A stretch of DNA of 64,000 nucleotides, from the NCBI RefSeq assembly GCF_000471905.2, contig NW_006499776.1:1765713-1829712 (forward strand), given 5' to 3'. A model generated the notes under the pieces. The model was not told the DNA's origin, did no database searches, and saw only the letters and a program-made list of their open reading frames with translations. Position 1 is the first letter of the stretch. Each line of letters begins with the position of its first letter. Shown here in pieces: positions 34,871-44,939 of the stretch. A program made the position numbers and the translations under genes. Source of the stretch: Amborella trichopoda (Eukaryota; Streptophyta; Magnoliopsida; Amborellales; Amborellaceae).

Positions 34871-36128
34871 TGTTTGAATGCATTTTTTAGCACCTTAGTC
34901 CCTGATGCGGAATAAATATGAAGCACGTCAATAAAGCCTACAAAATAAGTGGAAATTTTAACAATCTCAAAATTTCCCCAGACCTGGTTAAGATCTTCAT
35001 GTACACTTCGAGAGACCACCTGCGAAGTTTCATCACGATCAGGCATGTCCAAGGTAGTGAACACAAAGAAACAATTTTGGCAAAATCAACCTCTAGCACC
35101 CTAAAATGGACCCTATATTTTGGGGCGTCAAACAGCTATGGGAACATCGCCATTGGATCTGGCACGGTCCAAAACCCTTATGATTCAAGTTTCGGCTTAA
35201 TTGGGGGCTCTGAGACAAATTTATGGGAAAACACTCAAAAGGGGTAGGCCACACACTATTCCCGTGTGGCCACCTTACACCAACAAATCATTAAAAGTGG
35301 TTGTTTTTACCATCACAGGCAATCACTTTCGGGGCCTATATCTCACTTGTTTCAAGTCGGATCGTGCTCAAATTTGATAAGCATATTCGTCTCATCAAGA
35401 TGAGAGATTAGATATGTCGTACACCCCATGATGATGCCCCGGCAAGGAGAAAACTAGAGAGAAGTTGTTGATCCGTGAAGAAAATTGTAGAAACTCCAGT
35501 GGCCAAATCACGACACTCGCATACGTGATCGCCACAAAACCAATTGCATTATGTGCGTAAGGCATGTGGCCATTTCTAGCCCAAACTTCATGTATAATGA
35601 ACACTTGGATTTCATTCATCGAGGCATCGAAGTTGCTATAAATTTCGTCAGTTGGATTTCAACATTCTGGCCACAAAATCTTCATCTAGACACGTAATCA
35701 AGCTGTGCTTGTTGCAATGTGATCGTGACGGTAGGCTCAGTGTGATTCAACAAAGAGACCATGAAGAAACATCAGGGAACGAGCACACAATCGATCTGAA
35801 ATTTTCAATATTCATTCAAAATTCAAGTCTCATGATCTTGGTTTAAAAACATGATTCATGGCATAAAGTTGGTATCAAATTGATCGCCATGCTGAGCCCC
35901 ATAAGAAAAAAATTGTATTTCGGTCAAATGGCCATCAAAACAACCTCTGATCAGATCACACAAGTCCTCGGGCAGTAGCAGAGACTGTTCTGAAATTCCA
36001 CTCATTGTTAGCCAGGGGCACAACAGTCCTTTTGCCCCCATTTTTTGAATTTATTTTAATTCAATTAAATCGTAATTATCATCAATTCTAAGTAGTTTTG
36101 GGCAAACACCCATGTTTTAGCCCAATTT

Positions 36129-36136
36129 TATATAAA
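36129..36136 (+). promoter_or_regulatory. TATA box of the 5' LTR
   Basis: TATATAAA is followed by CAGGCAATACCTCATTG and, 17-24 bases on, GTAAAAAGAGGGCC. The 3' LTR copy has the same box and flank at 52,501. Transcription should start about 30 bp downstream and take in the hairpin array. Confidence 0.8.
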
Positions 36137-36439
36137 CAGGCAATACCTCATTGTAAAAAGAGGGCCAATTCATTTTTCTTGGATCAATCAATAATGTTAT
36201 GAATTTTGTTTAAGCTCGTGGGTATGTCATGGAGAGAGAGATGAGAGTGAAAAAAGGGCCGGTACCATTCGATAAGGTAACTTTCTCTCTCCTCCCCTCT
36301 TTCTCTCCTCCTATCTTTCTCTCTCCTCCTCTCTTTCTCTCTCCTTCATTCTTTCTCTCATCTTTATTTATTTCTCTCTCTTATCTCTGTCTATCTTTCT
36401 CTCTCTTCTTGTCATCCTTATTTCTTTCTCTCTCTCTTC

Positions 36440-37400
36440 TCTTCTTCTGACACAATCGGGAAAGCCTAGCACTGACTGCATCTTCTCTCTCCTCTTCTTT
36501 TGACGCAGTCGACGAAGCTTAGCACCGACTGTGTCTTCCATCTCCTCTTCTTCTGACACAGTTGGTGAAGCCTAGCACTGACTGTATCTTCTCTCTCTTC
36601 TTTTGACACAATCGATGAAGCCTAGCATTGACTGCATCTTCTCTCTCTTCTTCTGACACAATTGGTGAAGCTTAGTGTGGACTATGTCTTTTCTCTCTTT
36701 AGTATAACAAAGTCAGTGAAGCCTAGCATAGACTGTGTCTTCTCTCTCTTCTATTTAACATAGTTGGTGAAGCCTAGCGTCGACTACATCTTCTCCCTCT
36801 TCTGTCTAACGCAGTCGGTGAAGCCTATCACCGCCTACATCTTCTCTCTCTTCTATCTAACATAATCGGTGAAGCCTAACGTCGACTTTGTCTTCTCTCT
36901 CGTCTGTCTATCACAGTCAGTGAAGCCTAGTGATGACTGCATCTTCTCTCTCTTCTGTCTAACACAGCCAAAAAAGTCTAGCACTGATTGTGTCTTCTCT
37001 CTCTTCTGTCTAACACAGTTGGTGAAGCCTAGCATCAATTGTGTCTTCTCTCTCTTTTCCTTCTAATACAGTCGGTGCAGCCTAGCGCTGACTGCATCAT
37101 CTCTCTCTTCTCTATCCAATACAGTCAGTGAAACCTAGCACCGAATTCATCCTCTCTCTCTTCTCATGTCTAATATAGTTGGCAAAGCTTAGCACCGACT
37201 GCATCTTTTCTCTCTCTTCTCCTTCTAACCCAGCCGATAATGCCCAGCACCGATTACGTCTTCTCTCTCCGCACTTCTTAGGCATAATCGACGAAGCCTA
37301 GCACCGACTGTATCTATTTCTCTCCCCTTTCCAACCCAGCCGGCGATGCCTAGCATCGACTGTGTCTTTCACCCTCTTTTCTCCTTCCTTCTCTTTTTTG
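36440..37400 (+). repeat. Tandem array of 51-bp hairpin units in the RNA leader
   Basis: About 18 units have arms CAGTCGGTG and CACCGACTG around AAGCCTAG, joined by a pyrimidine spacer such as CATCTTCTCTCTCTTCTGTC. The ideal unit can form a 9-bp stem with an 8-base loop. Many units have one or two arm changes, some paired (TAGT...ACTA near 36,770 in place of CAGT...ACTG). The 3' LTR has the same array (52,825-53,218) but is cut off in it. The array lies downstream of the TATA box, so it would be in the genomic RNA leader. Confidence 0.88.
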
Positions 37401-38173
37401 TCACACTCTTGTCCTTCTTTCTCTCTTCCTCCCTTTCTTTCTCTTCTCTTTTTTATTCTCTTGCTTCTTACTCTCTCTTTATGACTTTCATTCTTTTTAT
37501 TATCCTTTCGTTTGATTAAGAAGGGTTGAGATTAGCCTCTTATGGTAGTCCTACTGTTTAGCCGTAATGTTGTTGTGCCAGAATTACTGTGCCTGCTTTA
37601 TTGCCATGACAAACTAACCATTATGCCTAGCTAGTCAGTGTCAGTATTGACGTCAAGTAGTAATCATGTGAGCCGGTCTGAGTTACCGAGCTTGTTTTAT
37701 TACTACGTCATGTCAATTATTCACCAGCTTAGTCACTGCGCTGATCTCCCCGCTTAGTCGAATTCTTCTCTCCCCCATCTTTCTTCTCTTATTCTTCTCT
37801 TCTGCTTTTGAATGCGCATGCTTGTCTAGGTTCACTAAAGAGGAAAAGGTTAGGTCTAACCCACCTGTCTTATAAACTTTTCCATATGTGTGTGATTGCA
37901 GAAAACAAGAGAATACATGCCAAGGAAGGCGATTCCAAACCAATTTTGTTACTAAGGGGACTTTCTTCATGATCTAAGAGGGCGCCCATGCGAGACAGCC
38001 CGAGTAAGTCTCGAGACCACCTTAAATTCCTCTCTCACTGGTTAGTAACACCTGCCCTCGTCTCAAACGAGGTTCCCGAGAGAGCGATCTCACAAAGTTC
38101 TGGGTCTCCCCGAGACGCGTTCTGCCTGATCCTCAAAACATCTGGAGGGTGAGATTGAGGCACCTAACCAGCT

Positions 38174-38191
38174 TCGTGACTCCACTGGGGA
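38174..38191 (+). other. tRNA-Arg primer binding site
   Basis: TCGTGACTCCACTGGGGA matches 16 of 18 bases of TGGCGACTCCACTGGGGA, complementary to the 3' end of plant tRNA-Arg(ACG). It begins three bases after the LTR end. Tat/Ogre elements are known to use tRNA-Arg. Confidence 0.88.
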
Positions 38192-38430
38192 GAAACTACC
38201 TCTTAGTCAAATTGTTCTTGTTTGGCTAGTTTCTTCTTTTACTATCTGCTTTCATTATCTCTTCACACTTTATGTCTTGCGGGTTCTCTAACTCATTGAT
38301 TCGAATTGGGGATTTTCTTATCCCCGCATTCGCGACTGTCCCCAGGGAACTAGTTTCTCCAACTTCATCCTGAACCATCCTTTTGAGCAAAGACCCCTTG
38401 TCTAACTCCCAGGTCTTAACCTAGACCGGT

Positions 38431-39225
38431 GTGAGGCGGGACTTAAAGGTCCCTCACTCCCCAACTCCTCACTCTGGTGGAACATCCACCATGACACCTT
38501 GCATAGGTGGTGCACACACCACCGCTAGCAACATACACCCAACCACTGGCAAGTCACTTGTCAGTAGTATTCCCAAGGTACGTCGAAAGGCTGCCCAGTC
38601 CCTTTCTGCAAATGATAAGAAAGTTGTCATTGCTTCTGTGGATAACTGCGAGGCTACCCCCAACATTCTTGCACCACCAATCTCTATCCCTAGAGGCTCA
38701 ACACGTCTGGGCGGAAGCCCTACGGTCTCCACCCCTCCCACACACCACAAGGCTCATGGGTTACCCACTCGAGCCACACCTCGAGGCAGCTCTTGTGCTA
38801 CCTCGAGTCAGCATTCAAGATCAGACCTTTTAAGGTTAGGTCGTGCGCACGCTGATCACATGCATCTCATTGCTTGGGGCAGCGCCGTTGTTACGCCAAC
38901 CCGAGTACGCAGGAGACGATCTTCTCGTCCTCCTACTCTGCACATACATGCGCACCTTGTAAGGGGCAGGTATCCACCTATTCTCTTACAGACACTTGCT
39001 CGCAGTCTCCACCTCCTAAGGCCAGACCACTTGCTAGAGCTAGGGTCGACCCCCAGGTCAACTGTGATCCCTCTTCAAGGGGGGCACATACGTCACCATC
39101 ACAGACGTCCCCTCACCCTCAACTCAGGCCTCATGAGTCAAACCTGCTCTTGCCTGCTCCTCCTTCTTCGAGCAAGCACCTTTAGCCTTGATACTCGAAG
39201 GTTTTCCCCAAGAGTACCATCCTAA
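38431..39225 (+). CDS. Pre-gag ORF of the main Tat element, function unknown
   Basis: An uninterrupted frame of 264 codons opens about 240 bp after the PBS, the first ORF of the element. The product is rich in Ser, Pro, Thr, His and Arg, with no membrane segment or recognised domain. Residues 1-110 align with the minus-strand ORF at 13,829-13,359 (RRDLKVPHSP; KAAQS; VxIASVD; SIPRGST; SPTVSTP). Part of it aligns with 27,112-27,414. The C-terminal third is very basic and may be out of the true frame after an indel. Conservation of the first part in three element copies argues that it is, or was, a real protein. It could instead be the N-terminal end of a longer gag. The start codon is the first in frame; the 13.8-kb copy has an upstream extension MSKDLLSSSQVL. 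Confidence 0.55.
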   Translation: MRRDLKVPHSPTPHSGGTSTMTPCIGGAHTTASNIHPTTGKSLVSSIPKVRRKAAQSLSANDKKVVIASVDNCEATPNILAPPISIPRGSTRLGGSPTVSTPPTHHKAHGLPTRATPRGSSCATSSQHSRSDLLRLGRAHADHMHLIAWGSAVVTPTRVRRRRSSRPPTLHIHAHLVRGRYPPILLQTLARSLHLLRPDHLLELGSTPRSTVIPLQGGHIRHHHRRPLTLNSGLMSQTCSCLLLLLRASTFSLDTRRFSPRVPS

Positions 39226-39728
39226 ACCAGCCTCGTCACTTTGGTCGTGTCTCTAGAGCCTACAAGAGAGCTCGGGGCAATGACCTAATGGAAGATCGCG
39301 TCCTTCATCCTCCTTGGCCCAAGATGACTCCAGTCCCTGGCCCTCATCCATTGTTGCACCTAAGAAAGACAGCTCTCTCTTGTGCAAGAAGAGCTGGAAC
39401 CCAAATCGCAGTTTTGGCGTGAGGTCCATCAAGACCTCAAGGCTAAACGTGATAGAGGTATATGAATTATGACTAAAAAAATGACCAAGGCGGTCAGAGC
39501 AACCTGCTTTGAGGACCCTCTTCACCTGACCCTTTCTACCCTCGTTAGATGACGAAACCTGATGAAGAAGGCCATGAGCCCTGCACTGTGGTTAGTGTCA
39601 TGGAAGATGACCCATTCATCTGTTAGCTATAGTCTTAAGACTGTCAAGAATCTGTCCTCAAGCGATAGGCATACAAGAGCCAGGTCCAGTCAGGGCAAGC
39701 TGGCCCCCTGATGACTGATTTACTATGC

Positions 39729-40960
39729 ATGACTCGTCAAGTTTGCAAGCCCGCAGTTGCTACTAACACGGACCTCCATAGAGACCGTGATTGTGATGGT
39801 TGTAAGCGAGTCTGGTGACGCGCAGGAAGAGCATGAACAAATTTGAGGAGATGGTGCGCGCGATGATGGAAAACATTGATCGTATAGATGTCGTACACCA
39901 GTCAGTTAACCATGAGATCAATTCTCATCACTCTGATGGTACACCTCCAAGACAGCCCCCTCCCTCTTCCTCATAAGATAATTCACCCCCTCATCTTGTC
40001 TCTCAGGCAGACATTGATGCTATATGGTGACCCAAAGCCTAAAGAACAGACAAATTCTGGGGATACAGGGTGTAATTCCTTATCAAAGGCCTTACCGTTC
40101 ATACATTGACCAGGTCCCGTTTCCCGTAGATTACAAGAAAGGGAAGTTCCCTTTATTGAACAGAACCACGTCCTCGAACCAGCATATTGTCCACTTGCAG
40201 GCAGCATATCTAGAAACAGCGGCTGACAGGAGACTTCTTCGTCAGTTCATTAAGACCCTTGATGGCCCAACTTTTCAAAGGTATCCTACGTGGGAGGAAA
40301 TGGAGAAATTATTCTATCAGCCCTTCTATGATGTCGAGAGAGAGGCTCAAACCTTCAAACTTCTCACTTTACCTGAAGGCCCCGATGAGCCCGTGGACCA
40401 GTTCATATCAAGATGGAGAAATTAAGCTTCTCGCCATCCCAATCCTATGCCCGAGAAGGAAGTAGTCCAAACTTGCATGCGGAATATGCGAATCGAGATC
40501 ATCCTAAATGTAGAGGCCTCTAATCCGACCTCCATGTCAGAATTAATCTCTAAATCAGTCTGCATAGAAAGTCTATCACGCCACCATGACGGGTCACGAC
40601 AATCATCTGCTGGCTCAACCAACAACCAGAGTAATGCTAGCTCTCGGAACAACAGATGACTGCTACACACTGAAAGATATTATCAAGGCCATGATTCGTA
40701 AGGTTCAGATAAAGCTTGAAGACTTAAGTATGTCTTTCGGGGCAGTCGAGGCCTCCCATGTAGTAACCATCCAAGAGGAAGATGAAATGCCCAATATCCT
40801 TTATGTCTTCTTCATTATAATTCTTCACAAAGGCGTGATCACCCTGAAGCAGGCAAGGCAACCCCGTGGCCTTGCTAAGGAGACTGAAGATTGTTGGCGC
40901 CTGTATCACCAAATAAGGGGCCATTACCTTTGAGAATGCACAAGTTTCTATGATATATTC
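39729..40960 (+). pseudogene. gag: Tat gag of the main element, frameshifted
   Basis: The start region (MTRQ at 39,729) matches the start of the 28,322 gag but is soon frameshifted. The gag core is open at 40,024-40,425: YRSYIDQVPFPVDYKKGKFP, then LLRQFIKTLDGPTFQRYPTW, EEMEKLFYQPFYDVEREA and EPVDQFISRWRN, all typical of Tat gag. A stop follows RWRN, then QTCMRNMRIEIIL continues in another frame (40,447-40,659). The zinc-knuckle region (LYHQIRGHYL, stop, ECTSF at about 40,900) has lost its first Cys, and the knuckle present at 29,540 in the other copy is deleted here. The product would coat and package element RNA. Confidence 0.8.
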
Positions 40961-41402
40961 ACAAAGAAAATGCGGGAATGTCAAGAATTTTACAACTTCC
41001 CAGTAAGTGGTCCCCAAGTCATTGCTCCATCATTGCAAGAGGATCTCCCAAAGCAAGACTTTCCTATTAATAACTCAAGACTCTACGAAATCCTCGACTT
41101 CCCAGCCATGGATAGTCCACCACAGGCGCAGTAGACTTAAGTCCTTAAAATGAGAAGCAGTTTGCCAAGCTAGGGTTGTTTATAAGCCTAGTGATACGAA
41201 TCAAGCACCACCTCAGAAAACCAGAAGGAGACTTGCGGCAAGGGCTGCTCGCCGGAGAAACAATATCGCTCAACCACCAGTTGAGCTGGTATTTCTCATA
41301 TCCCTTCCTCCACTGCCAACTTTACTGGAGTTTATCCCTAACACGATCCTTCTTCCTTCTTCATCCTGCCAAGAAGACGTTCTCGTACCATCTTCCACTC
41401 AG
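40961..41402 (+). other. Gag-pol linker without recognised protease
   Basis: The sequence continues the gag frame with a short readable piece (KKMRECQEFYNFPVS, LPKQDFPINNSRLYEILDFP) and then becomes stop-rich. Ty3/Gypsy elements normally have an aspartic protease (DTG/DSG) before RT. No such motif is readable here, so it has been lost or is too decayed to see. Confidence 0.5.
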
Positions 41403-42020
41403 AGCACGTCCAATGTGGGTGATGATGTTAAAAGCACTCCCCAATGGTCTACGCAAGGGAAAGACCTAAAAGATCCCCTGCACACGTCCAATATGGATGA
41501 CAACGTTAAAAGCACTCCCTAACGGTCTGAGTAAGGGAAAGACCTAAAAGACCCCATGCGTACATCCAATGTGGGTGAGGTCGTTAAATGCTCTCCCCAA
41601 TGGTCTGAGCAAGGGAAAGACCTAAAAGACCCCCGACACACATCCAATGTGGGTGATGACGTCAAGAGCATTTCCCAAAGGTCTGAGCAAGGGAAAGACC
41701 TAAAAGATCCCTTACACACGTCCAGTGTGGGTGACAATATTAAAAGCACTCCCCAACGGTCTGAGCAAGGGAAAGGCCTAAAAGACCACCTGCGTACATT
41801 CAATGTGGGTGATGACGTTAAAAGCACTACCGAACGGTCTGAGCAAGGGAAAGATCTATAAGACCCCATGCACACATCCAATGAGGGTGACGGTGTTAAA
41901 AGTACTCCTCAATGGTCTAAGCATGGGAAAGAGCTAAAAGACCCCCTACACACATCCAACCTTGGTGACGACGTAAAAAGCTGCCCAGATCGGTCTATTG
42001 AGGGGAATGACCTTAAAAGT
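41403..42020 (+). repeat. Eight in-frame 78-bp (26-residue) tandem repeats between gag and RT
   Basis: Eight head-to-tail units start at about 41,403 and then every 78 bp. Each codes for TSNVGDDVKSTPQRSEQGKD plus LKDPLH or close variants. The period is a multiple of three, so the frame is kept through the array apart from single stops in units 2 and 6. The repeat is hydrophilic and charged and looks like a disordered linker. It runs into a Ser/Pro-rich tail (PLSSSFASHPSSPMSPAG) before the RT-preceding region. Confidence 0.9.
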
Positions 42021-42121
42021 CCCGCACTTTATAACCCTTCTCCTTTATCTTCTTCTTTTGCTTCTCATCCTTCTTCTCCAATGTCTCCTGCAGGTACAAC
42101 TTTGAAATTTCCAGATTTCTA

Positions 42122-43580
42122 GGCTCTCGACAAGGAACTTGAAGGATCCAACATAAGCAGGATGCAACGGAAGCGGTTAAAAAAGACACTGGCACAGAAA
42201 GTAGGATTCTTGACAGTTGCTGATGCCTTGTCAGCTCGAGCCAAAGCATAGCCACCCTCTTCAAATAAGAACAAAAATTCGAAGCCAAAGAAACCCCAGT
42301 GGCCCCCTGAGCTTGACTTTGAGCAGAGACTGAGAGAGTCAAAAGGGAAAAGTTTCTATTCTCAAGAAGCTTGCCACATGATACAAGTCTATCAAGCATC
42401 AGCTAGTGCGGGGAAAACATTGCAGGCATCCATGCAAATACCATGTGATTCATACGAGGATGCTTTTTACATCACCATTGCCGAACCTCAATTTCCTTGT
42501 AATTTTCAAGACAAGCTCTTGCAGCCCTATAGGCTTTCCACGTTTGAGATTGACCTTGTTGTCCCTCAGTTCGAGAAAGGCACAAAAATCATGACATACT
42601 CCGAAGCCTTATTGGAAGCAGAGATGTCAGGATCATGGGTCTCTACACTTGAAGTTGATGAAAATACCTCGAAAAATAATGAGGAAGAGTTTCAAGAAGC
42701 CCCAAAAGATTGGGAAGAAGGTGGTCAAGCTGCTGCTAAAGAGCTAGAAGAAATAAATCTAGGAGATGAGGCCGACCCTAGGCCTAATTTTATCTCAGCA
42801 AATATGTCTCCAAAAGAAAAAAAAAATTTCACGACTTTCTTGAGAGCAAATCGAGACGTCTTCACTTGGAATTACCATGACTATTCACCGTCTCGGCATT
42901 GATCCGACTGTCAAGCCCATCAAACAGAAATTGAGAAGGTTTAGGCTTGACCTCGAAAGATGCAGATAGACCCCGAGATTACCAAACTCAGATAAGCAGG
43001 CTTCATTCGTGAATTCAAGTACCCAAAATGACTAGCAAATGTAGTTCCAGTCAAGAAGAAGGATGGACAAATCAGGGTGTGCATTGACTTTCGTGACTTG
43101 AATACCGCTTGTCCCAAGGATGACTTCCCGTTGCCATTCACTGAGATGATCATCGACTCTACCACTCACTGTAAAATATTTTCCTTTATGGATGGATACG
43201 TTGGGTATAGTCAAGTAAGGATGGCATCAGAAGATGAGGAGGCCACTGCATTCTTAACTCCGAAAGGGGTCTTCTGTTACACAATGATGCCTTTTGGATT
43301 AAAGACTGCTGGTGCCACATACCAGAGAGCGATGACGACCATCTGTAAAGGCATGAGGCACAAAGAGATGGAGTGTTATGTAGATGACTTGGTGGTAAAA
43401 TATGAAGAGAAGGATGCTCACATGAGAGATTTTGAAAAGGTATTCCAGTAGTTTCACCTTCATCAACTTAAAATGAACCTGCTAAAATGTGCTTTGGCGT
43501 GCATTTCAAAAAATTCTTGCGGTTCATCCTCAGACATCGAGGCAGTCAAGATCAAGGTGATCCAAGAAATGCCATCACCG
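42122..43580 (+). pseudogene. pol: Tat reverse transcriptase with upstream linker, broken
   Basis: An open stretch (42,378-42,902) has an acidic linker (EADPRPNFISANMSPKEK, FTTFLRANRDVFTWNYHD), which is the usual lead-in to Gypsy RT. After stops at 42,901-42,996 the RT follows: VVPVKKKDGQIRVCIDFRDL, FPLP, FSFMDGYVGYSQVRM, TAFLTPKGVFCYTMMPFGLK and ECYVDDLVVK. The catalytic YVDD lies at 43,377-43,388; the earlier catalytic Asp is in FMDGY. A stop at 43,450 and further frameshifts end the reading. RT copies element RNA into DNA. Confidence 0.9.
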
Positions 43581-43737
43581 ACTACACTTTGAGAACTGCG
43601 CTCCCTTCAAGGGCAGCTGGCATACATCTGCAGGTTCATCTCGAACCTCTCAGGTCACTATATACCCTTTACACACCTGCTAAAGAAAGATACCCCATTC
43701 CCTTGATGACATCAAGCATTATTTTCTCAACCCTCTA

Positions 43738-44190
43738 GTGCTCTCTACATCAGTGTTGGGAAGACCACTTATCCTATACGTGACCACTCTTGACGAGTCA
43801 CTCAGGGCATTGCTGGCACAAAACAATAACGAGGGAAAAGAAACAACACTGTATTTTCTCAACCGTAGGATGCAGGGGGCTGAGAAGAATTATCCCCCTA
43901 TAGAAAAGATGTGCTTGGCTCTGATCTTTGCAGTATAAAAACACTACCATTACTTACTTGGTCATAAAGTGAAACTTATATCAAAAGCTAATCCTGTAAA
44001 GTTTCTCATGATGCATCCATGCTTGTCAAGACGTCTTGCTAAGTGGGCATTATTGCTGATGGAATTCAACATCACGTATGTCCTACAAAAGGCCATCGAG
44101 GGCCAAGCCTAAGCTGTTTTTCTTGAAGCTCACCCGGTACCTCAGAATCTCCTCTATCAAGCGACCTCCCTGATGGAGAAGTGTTTTGTG
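43738..44190 (+). pseudogene. pol: RT-linked (degenerate) RNase H of Tat pol
   Basis: LGRPLILYVTTLDESLRALL, ETTLYFLNRRMQGAEKNYPP and IEKMCLALIFAV (43,738-43,938) are the first part of a Gypsy RNase H. After a stop, HYLLGHKVKLI, RRLAKWALLLMEFNITYV and AIEGQA continue. The Glu of GAEKNYPPIEK is present, but the Asp expected in LYxD and in the xTDx position (here ISKA) are absent. In Tat elements this domain is commonly decayed and backed up by a second RNase H, which is seen next. Confidence 0.8.
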
Positions 44191-44199
44191 CTGCGCTTC

Positions 44200-44739
44200 T
44201 CCAAGTGTGCGAAATGTACTTTGACGGAGCCTTTCAATCTGATCGAGGAGGACCCGAAGTGTATTCCTGACTCCAAAAGGAGGAATACTACCACTTTCTT
44301 TCTCTCTCATTGAAGCCAGTTCTCATAACGAGGTAGAGTATCAACCCTTATAATCGGGTTGGAGAGAGCCTTTGATCTAGACTTGAAGCATCTCAAGATC
44401 TATGGCAACTCTGAATTGGTTATCCAGCAGCACAAAGGGATCTATGACGTGAGAAAAGACACTCTCAAGCCCTTTCATGATACTGCAAAATCGTATATGG
44501 CCCAGTTTGAGGATGTATCCTTGAGGCACATCCCCAGAAGGCTAAACTCACAGGCTGACGCACTTGCGAAACTCGACGCTACAATTCAGTTGTCCACATC
44601 TGGACCCACGCTTGTTTGGGTGGAAGAATGGAGACACATTGAACTAAGAATTGACGTCAATGCCGATAACAAGAGAAATATCTTCCTGGAGTTCCTCCTT
44701 ATCCATTTGGAGTCGAAACCTAGAACCAGAATTCTTTGA
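44200..44739 (+). pseudogene. pol: Second, archaeal-type RNase H (aRNH) of Tat pol
   Basis: Landmarks in order: MYFDGAF (about 44,215; first catalytic Asp), ASSHNEVEYQ (44,308; Glu), a frameshift, LERAFDLDLKHLKIYGNSEL (44,362-44,421), and LRHIPRRLNSQADALAKLDA (44,522-44,578; last Asp). This is the RVT_3 / archaeal RNase H layout that Tat elements carry in addition to the RT-linked domain. The usual GDSELV is GNSELV here, a D-to-N change at a catalytic position. Together with stops and a frameshift this makes the copy inactive. Confidence 0.85.
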
Positions 44740-44939
44740 TTCAATATGTACAAAAATTAAACAGGTAGAAGATTGGAGAGAGCCCATCACTAGTTTCTTA
44801 AAACATGGCAGGCTCTCAGAAGATCGTGTCTAACACAACAACGTACGTCAAATATCTATCAAGTATACCCTCCTTGAAGGAGATGCTCTCTTTAGGTGGT
44901 CATTCGACGATATTCTTCTTAGATGTGTGGACATCCAAG

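Larger units (their letters stand above)
34871..38170 (+). mobile_element. 5' LTR of the main Tat element
   Basis: TGTTTGAATGC at the left and CCTAACCA at the right give a 3,300-bp LTR with TG..CA ends, followed three bases later by the PBS. U3 spans 34,871 to about 36,128. The TATA box is at 36,129-36,136; AATAAT/AATAAA-like signals occur about 60 bp later. A CT-rich tract (36,280-36,440), a hairpin array (36,440-37,400) and U5 follow. Its left end interrupts a PMD gene. Confidence 0.88.

Noticed and set aside
36440-37400. CRISPR-like array
   Set aside because: Regular repeats with inverted arms look superficially like CRISPR repeats, but the spacers are also repetitive, the array lies in a plant LTR, and no cas genes exist.
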